Positions 1 to 10,274 of a stretch of 64,000 nt of DNA are shown here, piece after piece (within the stretch, counting starts at the first letter, position 1; each line of letters begins with the position of its first letter). The stretch is from Mycobacterium sp. IDR2000157661 (GTDB lineage Bacteria > Actinomycetota > Actinomycetes > Mycobacteriales > Mycobacteriaceae), in assembly GCF_022317005.1 (NCBI RefSeq), contig NZ_CP081006.1, forward strand, positions 1,178,001-1,242,000, in the 5' to 3' direction. The notes below the pieces were generated by a model that made no database searches, had not been told where the DNA came from, and was given only the letters and a program-made list of their open reading frames with translations. A program made the translations under genes and the position numbers.

Positions 1-1
1 C

Positions 2-1066
2 CGCCACGACGACGTCAAGGCGGTGCTGTCGGACTACGAGCGGTTCTCCAACGGCCGCCCGCCCGGTTTCGTGGTGCCCGGCGCGCCAACGCTTTCCGAG
101 GAGGAGGTGGCCAGCGCCCGCGCGGGCAACCTGCTCGGCCTCGACCCGCCCGAGCACACACGACTGCGGCGCATGCTGACCCCGGAGTTCACCATCCGGC
201 GCATGAAACGCCTCGAGCCGCGTATCGGCGAGATCGTCGGCGCCCAGCTCGATTCGATGCAGAAGGCCGGTGCCCCAGCTGATCTGGTCGAGCAGTTCGC
301 GCTGCCGATCCCGTCGTTGGTGATCTGCGAACTGCTCGGTGTGCCCTACGACGACCGTGACGACTTCCAGCGCCGAAGCGCGCGCCAGCTGGACCTGTCA
401 CTGCCGTTCGAGGAGCGCATCGAGTTGCAGCGGGCGGGCCGCGCGTACATGCAGTCCCTCGTCGAACGCGCGCGGCGTCATCCCGGCGACGACATCCTCG
501 GCATGCTGATCCGCGAGCACGGCGCCGAGCTCACCGACGACGAACTCGTGGGCGTCGCCTCGCTGCTGCTGCTCGCCGGTCACGAAACCACGTCGAACAT
601 GCTTGGCCTGGGCACGCTGGCGCTGCTCCGCCATCCCGATCAGCTCGCCGCGGTCCGCGACGATCCCGCCGCCGTCGGGCCCGCCGTCGAGGAGCTGCTG
701 CGCTGGTTGTCCATCGTGCACACCGCGATACCCCGGATCACCACCACCGACGTCGAGATCGCCGGTGTGCCTATCCCCGCCGGTCAGTTGGTTTTCGCGT
801 CGCTGCCCTCGGGGAACCGGGATCGCGGGTTCATCGACGCACCGGAGACACTCGACATCCGCCGCGGTGCACCCGGGCATCTGGCGTTCGGCCACGGTGT
901 GCACCACTGCCTGGGCGCACCGCTGGCGCGGATGGAGATGCGGGTGGCCTTTCCCGCTCTGCTGCAACGCTTCCCGACACTTGCGCTGGCCGAGGACTTC
1001 GCCGACGTGCAGTTCCGGTCATTCCACTTCATCTACGGCCTGAAGTCATTGGAGGTGCGATGGTGA
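2..1066 (+). CDS. Cytochrome P450 (5' end outside window)
   Basis: Heme monooxygenase that needs an electron donor, probably the ferredoxin encoded next. The reading frame is open to the left edge: the codons from base 2 read RHDDVKAVLSDYERFSNG, the usual P450 segment before the B-helix region, so the true start lies upstream and a GTG at 23 is internal. The I-helix motif LAGHETTSN is near 570-600. The K-helix is EELLR near 690, and the heme loop FGHGVHHCLGAPLAR is near 889-930 with the Cys ligand in HHCLG. The substrate is unknown. The stop codon is 7 bases before the ferredoxin GTG, so the two are probably co-transcribed and form one redox pair. Confidence 0.93.
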   Translation, partial: RHDDVKAVLSDYERFSNGRPPGFVVPGAPTLSEEEVASARAGNLLGLDPPEHTRLRRMLTPEFTIRRMKRLEPRIGEIVGAQLDSMQKAGAPADLVEQFALPIPSLVICELLGVPYDDRDDFQRRSARQLDLSLPFEERIELQRAGRAYMQSLVERARRHPGDDILGMLIREHGAELTDDELVGVASLLLLAGHETTSNMLGLGTLALLRHPDQLAAVRDDPAAVGPAVEELLRWLSIVHTAIPRITTTDVEIAGVPIPAGQLVFASLPSGNRDRGFIDAPETLDIRRGAPGHLAFGHGVHHCLGAPLARMEMRVAFPALLQRFPTLALAEDFADVQFRSFHFIYGLKSLEVRW

Positions 1067-1073
1067 TGGCCCA

Positions 1074-1292
1074 GTGAAGATCGCGGCCGATCGCGACGTG
1101 TGCATTCAGGCGGGCAACTGCGTGATGTCCGCCGGCGAGGTCTTCGACCAGGACGACGACGGCGTCGTGGTGTTGCTGATCGAGTCGCAGGGCGAAGCGG
1201 TCCAGACCGGCGAGGTGCCCGACGGCGACCTCGACCATGTCCGGGAAGCGGTGCGACTATGTCCCTCGCAGGCGCTGCGACTCACCGACTGA
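1074..1292 (+). CDS. 3Fe-4S type ferredoxin, P450 partner
   Basis: Small acidic ferredoxin of 72 residues, presumed to pass electrons to the upstream P450. Three cluster Cys are visible at residues 10, 16 and 63 (C-x5-C and a distal CP), in the order seen in single 3Fe-4S ferredoxins of actinobacterial P450 systems; a fourth Cys in the first motif is absent. The GTG start at 1074 follows the P450 stop by 7 bases. No ferredoxin reductase is visible downstream. The family assignment is secure; the partner is inferred from adjacency. Confidence 0.88.
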   Translation: MKIAADRDVCIQAGNCVMSAGEVFDQDDDGVVVLLIESQGEAVQTGEVPDGDLDHVREAVRLCPSQALRLTD

Positions 1293-1423
1293 GCGGATCC
1301 GGTAGGAGCCGAAAGACACCGCGCGGACGAGACTTCCGTCCTCCCAGCCGGGGCACTCCGACTCCTGAGCGCAGCGGTGTCAGTCGAATAACGTCCCGTC
1401 ACAGGAAGCGGGAGGAGCCGACC

Positions 1424-1690
1424 ATGAGCGACAAGACGCTGGAAGTCATCACCTGGGATCCCGAGGAGCACGTCGACCTGCCCGGGTTCGCGCACGGGCT
1501 CACGCGCTACGGCGGCCACTGGTTCGACGTCGAGATCTCGGTGGTGCCGCAGGACGTCGATCCGCTCGAGGCACTCGACATGACGTTCGCCAAACTCAAG
1601 GAGATCGTCACGAACGAGAAGCCGACGATCACGCACTTCCACGTCGGGCTGCGGGTCGCGTCGGAAGACCCGGTGCCGCGGCCGCGCTGA
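1424..1690 (+). CDS. Conserved hypothetical protein, 88 aa
   Basis: Small soluble protein of unknown function. The ATG at 1424 is chosen because GGAGGAG lies at 1411-1417 with a 6-base spacer; the frame stays open further upstream, but that part runs antiparallel to no motif and has no better ribosome site. The sequence is acidic with several aromatic residues (ITWDPEEH, GGHWFDVEI) and a Pro-Arg end. It has no signal peptide, membrane segment or Cys. It is separated from the ferredoxin gene by 131 bases, so it may have its own promoter. I do not recognise a family. Confidence 0.72.
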   Translation: MSDKTLEVITWDPEEHVDLPGFAHGLTRYGGHWFDVEISVVPQDVDPLEALDMTFAKLKEIVTNEKPTITHFHVGLRVASEDPVPRPR

Positions 1691-1702
1691 CCCGCGACCG
1701 GA

Positions 1703-2355
1703 TCAGCGGTCGTCGCGGTCGAAGTCGATCACTCCGGCCCGACTCAGCAGCAGCACGCTGACCACCAGCACCCAGGCGGGGAACGCCAACACCAGCCACA
1801 TGCTCAGGTCGCTGGCCAGCAGCAGCCCCACCGCCATGACGTAGGTGATGACGGCCAGCCAGCCCGGCATCAAGCGGGTGCGCAGCCAGATGGTCGCCAG
1901 CGAGATCATGAACACCGCCGCCATCCGCAAGGCATATGTCTTGGAGACGGTCAGCAGCACCTTCTGGCCGAACACCGCGAGCTCAGACTCCGCCCCCGCG
2001 CCGCTGCCCTCCAGGCCTGCCCCGACGCCGACGGCCAGGAACATCATCGCCAGAAACAGCAGGCCGCTGCCGATGAACACCGTCGAGAAGAACTTGTCCT
2101 CGTAGCGGCCGAGGCCGTCACGCACCACACCCATGAACCACAGGAACGCGATGCCGGCGAACGGCATCATGATCGCCGCGACCCGCAGGTTGGTGCTTCC
2201 GTCGCGCAGCCACTGCGAGCTGGGCGGGCCGTCCTCCGGTAACGCGAGCCGGATCAGCACCAGCGCGGCGCCGAACAGCAGCGCGAACAGCACACCGGCG
2301 AGCGCCGCAGCCCGCGGCGTGGTCAGGCGACGGGTGCGGCCCCGGTGGTCCGACG

Positions 2356-2359
<4 letters not shown>
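1703..2359 (-). CDS. Multi-pass integral membrane protein, 218 aa
   Basis: Function unknown. The GTG start at 2359 overlaps the thioesterase stop as GTGA, which indicates translational coupling. Membrane segments are visible near residues 13-35, 60-80, 95-120 (FIGSGLLFLAMMFLAVGVG), 140-160, 168-185 and 188-210, and the protein ends in a charged tail (FDRDDR). The short N-terminus is Arg-rich, consistent with a cytoplasmic location. It is the last gene of the purA-thioesterase-membrane protein group on the minus strand. I do not recognise a named family. Confidence 0.82.
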
Positions 2360-4331
<1,972 letters not shown>

Positions 4332-4397
4332 CTACTGTTGCACCAACACTGTGCAGCCGGTGAGCTACCTTATCCCAGCCCTATGCGAGGAGCAGGC

Positions 4398-4985
4398 ATG
4401 AGCACCGCCGACGTCGTGGTGTTGCCGTTCGCCGGCCACCGGCCGCCACGTGCGCTGCGCGGGCTTCCCGTCGTCGACTCCCCCGACGCGCCGTGTCGAC
4501 GGCTGGTCGTGGTGGGCTCCGACGCCGACCTGGCCACCGTGCTGACGAGGTTGATGCGCACCGACCGGCTCGACGTGGAAGTGGCGCACGTACGCCGCCG
4601 CTGGCACGCGAGATCAGCCCTGCGGGCGCCGGCGAACCGGGTGCCGCTGATCCGCGACGACACCGGCACCGTCATCACCGGCGCGGCCGAGTGGCGCGGC
4701 ACCCCGGAGTCACCGGCGCTGCACGGCGAGGCCGTCGTCGACGACACCGTGCTGTTCGACGGCGACGTCACCGGCGTGCGGATCGAGCCGACGGCGGGCA
4801 TGCCGGGGCTACGCGCCGCCGTGCTCGGCAGGCGGCCAAGGCGCTGGGTCACCGGCCGCGCCGCACAACTGGGCACCACCGGAGCCACGGTGGTGCGCGA
4901 CGGGGTGGGCGCGCCGCGACAGGTCAGGCGCTCGACGTTCTATCGGCACACCGAGGGGTGGTTGCGGGTCGGTCGGCGGGCCTGA
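4398..4985 (+). CDS. Conserved hypothetical protein (Rv0358-like)
   Basis: Unknown function, 195 residues, divergent from purA as in M. tuberculosis. The start is ATG 4398, with AGGAG at 4388-4392 and a 5-base spacer; an in-frame ATG at 4383 lacks this spacing. The protein is very basic and shows an alpha/beta-like opening (VVVGSDADLATVLTRLMRTD) followed by a beta-rich part ending in basic residues. The C-terminal half, with many short strands and Gly turns, suggests a compact domain that may contact lipid or nucleic acid; that is only inference. No signal or membrane segment is present. Confidence 0.82.
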   Translation: MSTADVVVLPFAGHRPPRALRGLPVVDSPDAPCRRLVVVGSDADLATVLTRLMRTDRLDVEVAHVRRRWHARSALRAPANRVPLIRDDTGTVITGAAEWRGTPESPALHGEAVVDDTVLFDGDVTGVRIEPTAGMPGLRAAVLGRRPRRWVTGRAAQLGTTGATVVRDGVGAPRQVRRSTFYRHTEGWLRVGRRA

Positions 4986-5011
4986 AGATCACCCGACCAT
5001 CTCACAGCCGG

Positions 5012-5023
5012 TAGCGTCGACGC
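5012..5023 (+). promoter_or_regulatory. Leaderless -10 element for site-2 protease gene
   Basis: TAGCGT at 5012-5017 is a TANNNT -10 element followed by exactly 6 bases and then GTG at 5024. This geometry places the transcript start on the G of the start codon, as is common for mycobacterial leaderless mRNAs. No Shine-Dalgarno sequence is present, which agrees. Confidence 0.6.
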
Positions 5024-5803
5024 GTGAGTGTTCACCCGTTGCATCAGTCGGTGCGGCCGAGCCCGGTTTTCCTGGTCATCGTCGCCGTCACCGCCGCTGG
5101 TGGGGCGGTGGCCTGGCTGCATACCAGCGAGGGCGGCCCCTGGGCGTACGTCGGGGTGTTCACGTTCGTGATCGCGGGCTGGCTCGTGTCGCTGTGCGTA
5201 CACGAGTTCGCCCACGCCTACAGCGCCTGGCGGTTCGGTGACCGCGATGTCGAGGTGCGCGGCTATCTGACGCTCAACCCGTTCAAGTACTCCAACCCGC
5301 TGCTGTCGATCGGGCTACCCGTGCTCGTCATCGCGATCGGCGGCATCGGCCTGCCGGGCGGTGCGGTCTACGTACGCACGGCCGCGATGACCAAGCGGCA
5401 GCGCAGCCTGGTCAGCCTGTCCGGACCGGCGGTCAACCTGGTGTTGGCCGGGCTGCTGTTGGTGCTGGTCAACCTGCTCTACGACCCGTCGCACAGCGTG
5501 TTCTGGGCCGGCGTGGCGTTTCTCGGTTTCCTCCAGGTGACGGCCTTCGTGCTCAACATGCTGCCGGTGCCGGGACTCGACGGATACGGCGCGCTCGAGC
5601 CGCACCTGAGCCCGCAGACCCAGCGCAGCCTCGCGCCGGTCAAGCCGTGGGGGCTGCTGGTGCTGCTGCTGTTGTTGTTCACACCGCAGCTCAATCAGTG
5701 GTTCTGGGGTGTGGTGCTGTGGTTCTTCGACTTCTCCGGCGTGCCTCGTTGGCTCGTCGGCACCGGCGCCGACCTGACCCGGTTCTGGTCCGCCTGGTTC
5801 TGA
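5024..5803 (+). CDS. Site-2 protease family (M50) membrane metalloprotease (Rv0359-like)
   Basis: Predicted zinc intramembrane protease of 259 residues with about six membrane segments. The HExxH site is H60-E61-F-A-H64 (VCVHEFAHAY-type motif), and the third ligand region is PVPGLDG with Asp186. It lacks a PDZ domain, so it belongs to the compact M50 group rather than the RIP1 type. It may cleave an anti-sigma factor or another membrane substrate; none is identifiable here. Start GTG 5024 is supported by the leaderless -10 spacing. The next gene has its own promoter. Confidence 0.88.
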   Translation: MSVHPLHQSVRPSPVFLVIVAVTAAGGAVAWLHTSEGGPWAYVGVFTFVIAGWLVSLCVHEFAHAYSAWRFGDRDVEVRGYLTLNPFKYSNPLLSIGLPVLVIAIGGIGLPGGAVYVRTAAMTKRQRSLVSLSGPAVNLVLAGLLLVLVNLLYDPSHSVFWAGVAFLGFLQVTAFVLNMLPVPGLDGYGALEPHLSPQTQRSLAPVKPWGLLVLLLLLFTPQLNQWFWGVVLWFFDFSGVPRWLVGTGADLTRFWSAWF

Positions 5804-5808
5804 GCGTC

Positions 5809-5844
5809 TTGCGACATATGCGTGCTTCCGCATAGATTGCAGAC
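5809..5844 (+). promoter_or_regulatory. Promoter with inverted-repeat operator for the CDF exporter
   Basis: TTGCGA (5809-5814) and TAGATT (5833-5838) form a -35/-10 pair with an 18-base spacer; six bases later comes ATG 5845, a leaderless arrangement. An inverted repeat ATATGCG (5816-5822) / CGCATAG (5829-5835), with 6 bases between arms and 6 of 7 pairs matching, lies between and over the -10. A repressor bound here would block RNA polymerase. An ArsR/SmtB- or Fur-type metal regulator is the likely class, by inference from the target gene. Confidence 0.5.
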
Positions 5845-6735
5845 ATGGGTGCCGGCCACGACCACAGCAGCCCCGACACCCGCGTGAGCCGGATGGTGAT
5901 CGCCGCCGCGATCCTCACCGGCTTCTTCGTCCTCGAACTGGTCACCGCGCTGCTGATCAACTCGATCGCCCTGCTCGCCGACGCCGGACACATGCTCACC
6001 GACCTGGTGGCCATGTTCATGGGCCTGACCGCGGTCCTGCTGGCCCGCCGCGGCAGCGCGTCGCCGGCCCGCACCTACGGCTGGCACCGCGCCGAGGTGT
6101 TCACCGCCGTCGCCAACGCCGTGCTTCTGCTGGGCGTCGCCGTGTTCATCCTCAGGGAGGCGTTCGAGCGGTTGGGCGACGCCCCGGAGGTCCCGGGGGT
6201 GCCGCTCATCGTGGTCGCCTTGGCCGGATTGCTGGCCAACGCCGTCGTCGTGCTGCTGCTGCGGTCGCACTCGCAGAGCAGCCTGGCCGTCAAGGGCGCC
6301 TACATGGAGGTGCTGGCCGACACCGTGGGCAGCATCGGCGTGCTGATCGCCGGCATCGTCACCGTCACGACCGGCTGGCCGTATGCCGACGTCGTGGTCG
6401 CGGTCCTGGTGGCACTGTGGGTGCTGCCGCGGGCGATCGCACTGGCCAGGGCGGCGCTGCGAATCCTGTCGGAGTCCTCGCCCGCCCACATCGACGTCGA
6501 GGAGTTGCGCACCGCGCTGTGTGCGGTGGACGGCGTGACCGAGGTGCACGACCTGCACGTCTGGACGCTGGTGCCCGGCAAGGACATGGTGACCGCGCAT
6601 CTGACCAGCAGGCGCGAATCCGCCGAGGTACTCGACGACGCGCGTGCCGTGCTCTCCGCCCGCGGGCTGGACCACGCGACCGTTCAGGTGGAGCCGCCCG
6701 ACGGCGCCGCCGACTGCAAGTGCGATGCCGAGTGA
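5845..6735 (+). CDS. Cation diffusion facilitator (zinc-type) exporter
   Basis: Proton-coupled divalent metal exporter, 296 residues, most like CzcD/ZitB. It has six membrane helices and a His-bearing N-terminus (GAGHDHS). The helix-2 metal site includes D46, H49 and D53 (DAGHMLTD). The helix-5 counterpart reads EVLADTVGS, with Glu in the position often held by His. The C-terminal cytoplasmic domain contains the family motif VHDLHVWTLVPG, and the protein ends in CKCDAE, a possible metal-binding tail. The gene is inserted between Rv0359-like and Rv0360c-like genes, where M. tuberculosis has none that I recall. Confidence 0.92.
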   Translation: MGAGHDHSSPDTRVSRMVIAAAILTGFFVLELVTALLINSIALLADAGHMLTDLVAMFMGLTAVLLARRGSASPARTYGWHRAEVFTAVANAVLLLGVAVFILREAFERLGDAPEVPGVPLIVVALAGLLANAVVVLLLRSHSQSSLAVKGAYMEVLADTVGSIGVLIAGIVTVTTGWPYADVVVAVLVALWVLPRAIALARAALRILSESSPAHIDVEELRTALCAVDGVTEVHDLHVWTLVPGKDMVTAHLTSRRESAEVLDDARAVLSARGLDHATVQVEPPDGAADCKCDAE

Positions 6736-7152
6736 CTACGGCAGGCCGAGTTCGGCGCGCGCGGTCGGGTCGCAGTCGTCGAGCAGGTCGAGGCAGCGCT
6801 GAGTCTCGTCGACCTCGCCGATCGCATCAGCCGCGCGGGCCAGCGCGGCCACGCAACGCAGGAACCCGCGGTTGGGTTCGTGGCTGAACGGCACCGGCCC
6901 GAAACCCTTCCAGCCGTTGCGACGCAACTGATCGAGCCCGCGGTGGTAGCCGGTGCGGGCATAGGCATACGCCGTGACGGCCCGGTCTTCGGCCAGCGCC
7001 TGCTCGGCGAGCTCGGCCCATGCCACCGACGCCGAGGGATGCGCGGCGGCCACGATGGCCGGTTTCTCGCCGGCGGCCAGCTCCGCCTCGGCAGCGGGGT
7101 CACCGGGCAGCAGTACCGGCTCCGGCCCGAGTAGGTCACCCATCCGTGTCAT
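6736..7152 (-). CDS. DUF3151 family protein (Rv0360c-like)
   Basis: Conserved actinobacterial protein of 138 residues, function unknown. It is helical and TPR-like in character: repeated Ala-rich helices around WAELAEQALAEDRAVTAYAYARTGYHRGLDQL, then a GWKGFGPVPFSH loop and a C-terminal helix bundle ending in CLDLLDDCDP (this long helix lies at about residues 35-70). Start ATG 7152 (MTRMGDLLG) has a G-run just upstream; ATG 7143 is an alternative giving 135 residues. No signal or membrane segment. It is divergent from the Rv0361-like gene. Confidence 0.85.
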   Translation of the reverse strand: MTRMGDLLGPEPVLLPGDPAAEAELAAGEKPAIVAAAHPSASVAWAELAEQALAEDRAVTAYAYARTGYHRGLDQLRRNGWKGFGPVPFSHEPNRGFLRCVAALARAADAIGEVDETQRCLDLLDDCDPTARAELGLP

Positions 7153-7224
7153 GCCCCCATTCTGCCCGTACGGGTCATGACTAAGCTTCCGCCCGTAGCG
7201 TCGTAAGGGAGGACCGCAGCAGGC

Positions 7225-8082
7225 ATGTCGCACCCATCAGGGCCTGACCAGCCAGAAGACGTCTCGGACACCGAGGCTGCCGACGAGGCCGGTGGTTCCG
7301 AGGCCAGTGAGGCCGCGGCCTCGCCGACCTCGGAGCACGCCGACGCACCGCATGATCCCGACCCTGTCACCGAGGTCATCGAGCCGGACCCCGAGCACGA
7401 ACCGGCCACCGAGATCATGGCGCCCGCGCCCAGGCCCACCCAGGACTCGGCGACCGAGGCACCGGCCGAGCGGCGGTTCACCGCGCCGTCGAACTTCGAC
7501 GCGGGCACGACGCAGCGGATGGACACGCCCGCCGAGCCTGCCACCGAGGTGTTCACGACCTCGCCGGACTCCGGCCAGGCCAGAAGCGTCGCCCCGCAGA
7601 TGATCCCGCCGCGGGGCGAAGCGCCCGGGCCGCCGCAGCAACGGCGCAGCTGGGGGTGGGTGGTGGCGCTGGTGCTGGTCATCGCCGCCCTGGTGGCGAT
7701 CGCGGTGCTGGGCACCATCCTGCTGACACGCGACTCGGGTCCGAAGGTGTCGCAGGAGGACATGGTGCGCGCCACCATCGAGGAATTCGACGCCGCCATC
7801 CAAAGCGGTGACCTCGCCAGGCTGCGCAGCATCACCTGCGGCGCGACCCGGGACAGCTACGTGCGATACGACGACCGCACCTGGGCCGAGACCCATGACC
7901 GGGTGGCCGCGGCCAAGCAGTACCCGGTGGTAGCCAGCATCGACCAGGTGATCATCAACGGCGACCACGCCGAGGCCAACGTCACGAGCTTCATGGCGTA
8001 TGCGCCGCAGACCCGGTCGACACGCAGCTTCGACCTGCAGTTCCGCGACGACAGTTGGAAGATCTGCCAGGCTCCGCAGTAG
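7225..8082 (+). CDS. Single-pass membrane protein with acidic cytoplasmic tail and NTF2-like outer domain (Rv0361-like)
   Basis: Unknown function, 285 residues. Residues 1-140 are acidic, Pro/Glu/Thr-rich and disordered, with repeated short T-E-(V/I/A) motifs (VTEVIEP, ATEIMAP, ATEVFTT). A basic stop (QQRRSWG) precedes one membrane helix at about 143-168. The outer ~115 residues resemble DUF4878/NTF2-like folds (EEFDAAIQSGDLARL...WKICQAP) and contain two Cys that could form a disulfide. The RBS AGGGAGGA lies at 7206-7213 before ATG 7225. The cytoplasmic Thr motifs could be kinase/FHA sites; that is inference. Confidence 0.85.
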   Translation: MSHPSGPDQPEDVSDTEAADEAGGSEASEAAASPTSEHADAPHDPDPVTEVIEPDPEHEPATEIMAPAPRPTQDSATEAPAERRFTAPSNFDAGTTQRMDTPAEPATEVFTTSPDSGQARSVAPQMIPPRGEAPGPPQQRRSWGWVVALVLVIAALVAIAVLGTILLTRDSGPKVSQEDMVRATIEEFDAAIQSGDLARLRSITCGATRDSYVRYDDRTWAETHDRVAAAKQYPVVASIDQVIINGDHAEANVTSFMAYAPQTRSTRSFDLQFRDDSWKICQAPQ

Positions 8083-9120
8083 TCAGCCCGAGGACACGCT
8101 GCGGCCCGCACTGTGCAGGTCGCGGCACGCCTCGACGACGCGCTCGCTCATCGACGCCTCCGCCTTCTTCAGGTAGCTGCGCGGGTCGTAGGCCTTCTTG
8201 TCGCCGACCTCGCCGTCGACCTTGAGCACGCCCTCGTAGTTGGTGAACATATGCCCGGCGATCGGGCGGGTGAACGCGTACTGGGTATCGGTGTCGACGT
8301 TCATCTTCACCACGCCGTACCGCAACGAGTCTTCGATCTCGGACTTCAACGAGCCCGACCCGCCATGGAAGACGAAGTCGAAAGGCTGTGCGTCCGTCGG
8401 CAATCCGAGTTTGGCGGCAGCGACCTTCTGTCCCTCGGCGAGGATGTCGGGCCGCAGTTTGACGTTGCCCGGCTTGTACACCCCGTGCACGTTGCCGAAT
8501 GTCGCGGCCAGCAGGTACCTGCCGTGCTCGCCGGCGCCGAGCGCCTCGACGGTCTTCTCGAAGTCCTCCGGCGTGGTGTAGAGCTTGTCGTTTATCTCGT
8601 GTGCCACGCCGTCCTCTTCACCGCCGACCACACCGATCTCTATCTCCAGCACTATCTTCGCGGCCGCCGCTTCCTTGAGCAGTTCGCGGGCGATGTCGAG
8701 GTTCTCGTCGAGCGGCACCGCCGACCCGTCCCACATGTGCGACTGGAACAGCGGGTGATCGCCGCCGGCGACACGCTGCTGCGAGATCGCCAGCAGCGGC
8801 CGGACATAGCCGTCCAGTTTGTCCTTGGGACAGTGGTCGGTGTGCAACGCGACGGTGATCGGGTATCTCTCGGCTATCACGTGCGCGAACTCGGCCAGCG
8901 CGACCGCGCCGGTCACCATGTCCTTGACTCCCAATCCGGAAGCGAATTCCGCTCCGCCCGTTGAGAATTGGATGATGCCGTCGCTACCGGCGTCGGCGAA
9001 TCCCTTGATCGCCGCGTTGATGCTCTCCGACGACGTGCAGTTGATGGCCGGGAACGCGAACGAGTGCTGCTTGGCCCGGCTCAGCATCTCCGCGTACACC
9101 TCGGGCGTGGCGATCGGCAT
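8083..9120 (-). CDS. fba: Class II fructose-bisphosphate aldolase
   Basis: Zinc-dependent aldolase that splits fructose 1,6-bisphosphate into glyceraldehyde 3-phosphate and DHAP; glycolysis and gluconeogenesis. It has 345 residues, matching mycobacterial Fba. The zinc and catalytic site ALHTDHCPKDK is present (H93, D95, H96). ATFGNVHGVYKPG, FVFHGGSGS and MNVDTDTQYA form the phosphate and second zinc regions. Start ATG 9120 gives the conserved MPIATPEVY; an upstream in-frame extension has no homology. It lies convergent with the Rv0361-like gene, their stops meeting at 8082/8083. Confidence 0.97.
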   Translation of the reverse strand: MPIATPEVYAEMLSRAKQHSFAFPAINCTSSESINAAIKGFADAGSDGIIQFSTGGAEFASGLGVKDMVTGAVALAEFAHVIAERYPITVALHTDHCPKDKLDGYVRPLLAISQQRVAGGDHPLFQSHMWDGSAVPLDENLDIARELLKEAAAAKIVLEIEIGVVGGEEDGVAHEINDKLYTTPEDFEKTVEALGAGEHGRYLLAATFGNVHGVYKPGNVKLRPDILAEGQKVAAAKLGLPTDAQPFDFVFHGGSGSLKSEIEDSLRYGVVKMNVDTDTQYAFTRPIAGHMFTNYEGVLKVDGEVGDKKAYDPRSYLKKAEASMSERVVEACRDLHSAGRSVSSG

Positions 9121-9175
9121 GAGCGGTCCTTCCCGCGACTGTGGTTTCGACGAGTATCGCAGCAATCGACCGTGT

Positions 9176-10189
9176 TCACATCGTCAGTACCATGCGGTAG
9201 CGCGCCCGGCCCTCCGCCATGGCCGCGTAGGCCTCGGCGAAATCGGCCAGTGGCATCTCCTCGACCCGGGCCCGCACTCCCGTCTGCAGCGCGAAGTGCA
9301 TGGTCTCCTCGACATCGCGAGCGGTCCCCGACGGATGCCCGCTGATGCTGCGGCCGGCCAGGATCAGATCCACGGGGCTGATGGGCAGCGGGTCGGCGCT
9401 GACCCCGACGATCACGAGCTCGCCCTCCGGACCGAGGCCGCCGACGGTGTCGGCCATCGCCTGCGAGTTCGCCGCCGTCGCGAGCACCGCTGCCGCACCG
9501 CCGAGGCCCTGCAGTGCGGCCGCAACGTCCTCGGCGCGCGAGTCGATGTAATGGTGCGCTCCCAGGGCGCGGGCGTCGTCGGCCTTGTCGGCGCCGCGGG
9601 CGATCGCGACCGTTTCGAATCCCATCGCCGGGGCCCACTGCACACCGAGGTTTCCGAGGCCGCCGATTCCCAGGACGGCGACCAGGTCACCGGCCACGGC
9701 CCTGGTCCTGCGCAGCGCATTGAACGTCGTGACGCCTGCGCAACCCATGGGCGCGGCCTCGGTGAACGACAACCCGTCAGGAATGCGGGCCAACGCGGTC
9801 GCCGGGGCGGTGGCGGACTCGGCGTACCCACCCGGATAGGCCAAGCTCGGCACCTGGAACTCGACGCACTGCATGAACTTGCCCTTGCGGCACGGCACGC
9901 AGCGATTGCAGATGCCGCCGAACCACCCGACCGCCACGCGGTCGCCGACCGAGAAGCCTTCGACACCCGCGCCGACCTCGTCGACGGTGCCCGCGATCTC
10001 GTGCCCGGGTGTCACGGGCCACGTCATGCCCGGAAAGCCACCGTTGACGACACCGTGATCGGTCCCGCACACACCACAGGCCACGACCTTGATCCGGACA
10101 TGACCGGCGGGCGGAGGGACGGTCTCGACGTCGGTGAGCGCGAGCGGGGCGCCTGCGGATTCGACCAGAACGGCCTTGTGAGTGGGCAT
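9176..10189 (-). CDS. Zinc-dependent alcohol dehydrogenase (MDR family)
   Basis: NAD(P)-dependent medium-chain dehydrogenase of 337 residues. The catalytic zinc site is ACGVCGTDHG with TPGHEIAG. The structural zinc loop ICNRCVPCRKGKFMQC is complete with four Cys. The Rossmann motif is GIGGLGNLGVQ. Start ATG 10189 begins at MPTHKAVLVESAG; the Arg-rich extension upstream is unlikely to be translated. The substrate is unknown (primary alcohol or aldehyde). It sits between fba and the DedA gene, where M. tuberculosis does not have it in my memory. Confidence 0.9.
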   Translation of the reverse strand: MPTHKAVLVESAGAPLALTDVETVPPPAGHVRIKVVACGVCGTDHGVVNGGFPGMTWPVTPGHEIAGTVDEVGAGVEGFSVGDRVAVGWFGGICNRCVPCRKGKFMQCVEFQVPSLAYPGGYAESATAPATALARIPDGLSFTEAAPMGCAGVTTFNALRRTRAVAGDLVAVLGIGGLGNLGVQWAPAMGFETVAIARGADKADDARALGAHHYIDSRAEDVAAALQGLGGAAAVLATAANSQAMADTVGGLGPEGELVIVGVSADPLPISPVDLILAGRSISGHPSGTARDVEETMHFALQTGVRARVEEMPLADFAEAYAAMAEGRARYRMVLTM

Positions 10190-10260
10190 TCTGTGAGGGT
10201 ATCGGCGTCGGCGCGCGACCGCCTCACGTCGACGTTTCCGGTTTCGATGGAGCCGACCGG

Positions 10261-10274
10261 TATCTTTGGGCGTT
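10261..10274 (+). promoter_or_regulatory. Probable -10 element for DedA gene
   Basis: TATCTT at 10261-10266 is followed by 8 bases and GTG 10275, so transcription may start at or just before the start codon. No good Shine-Dalgarno sequence is visible. An ATG at 10284 is the alternative start. Confidence 0.4.
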
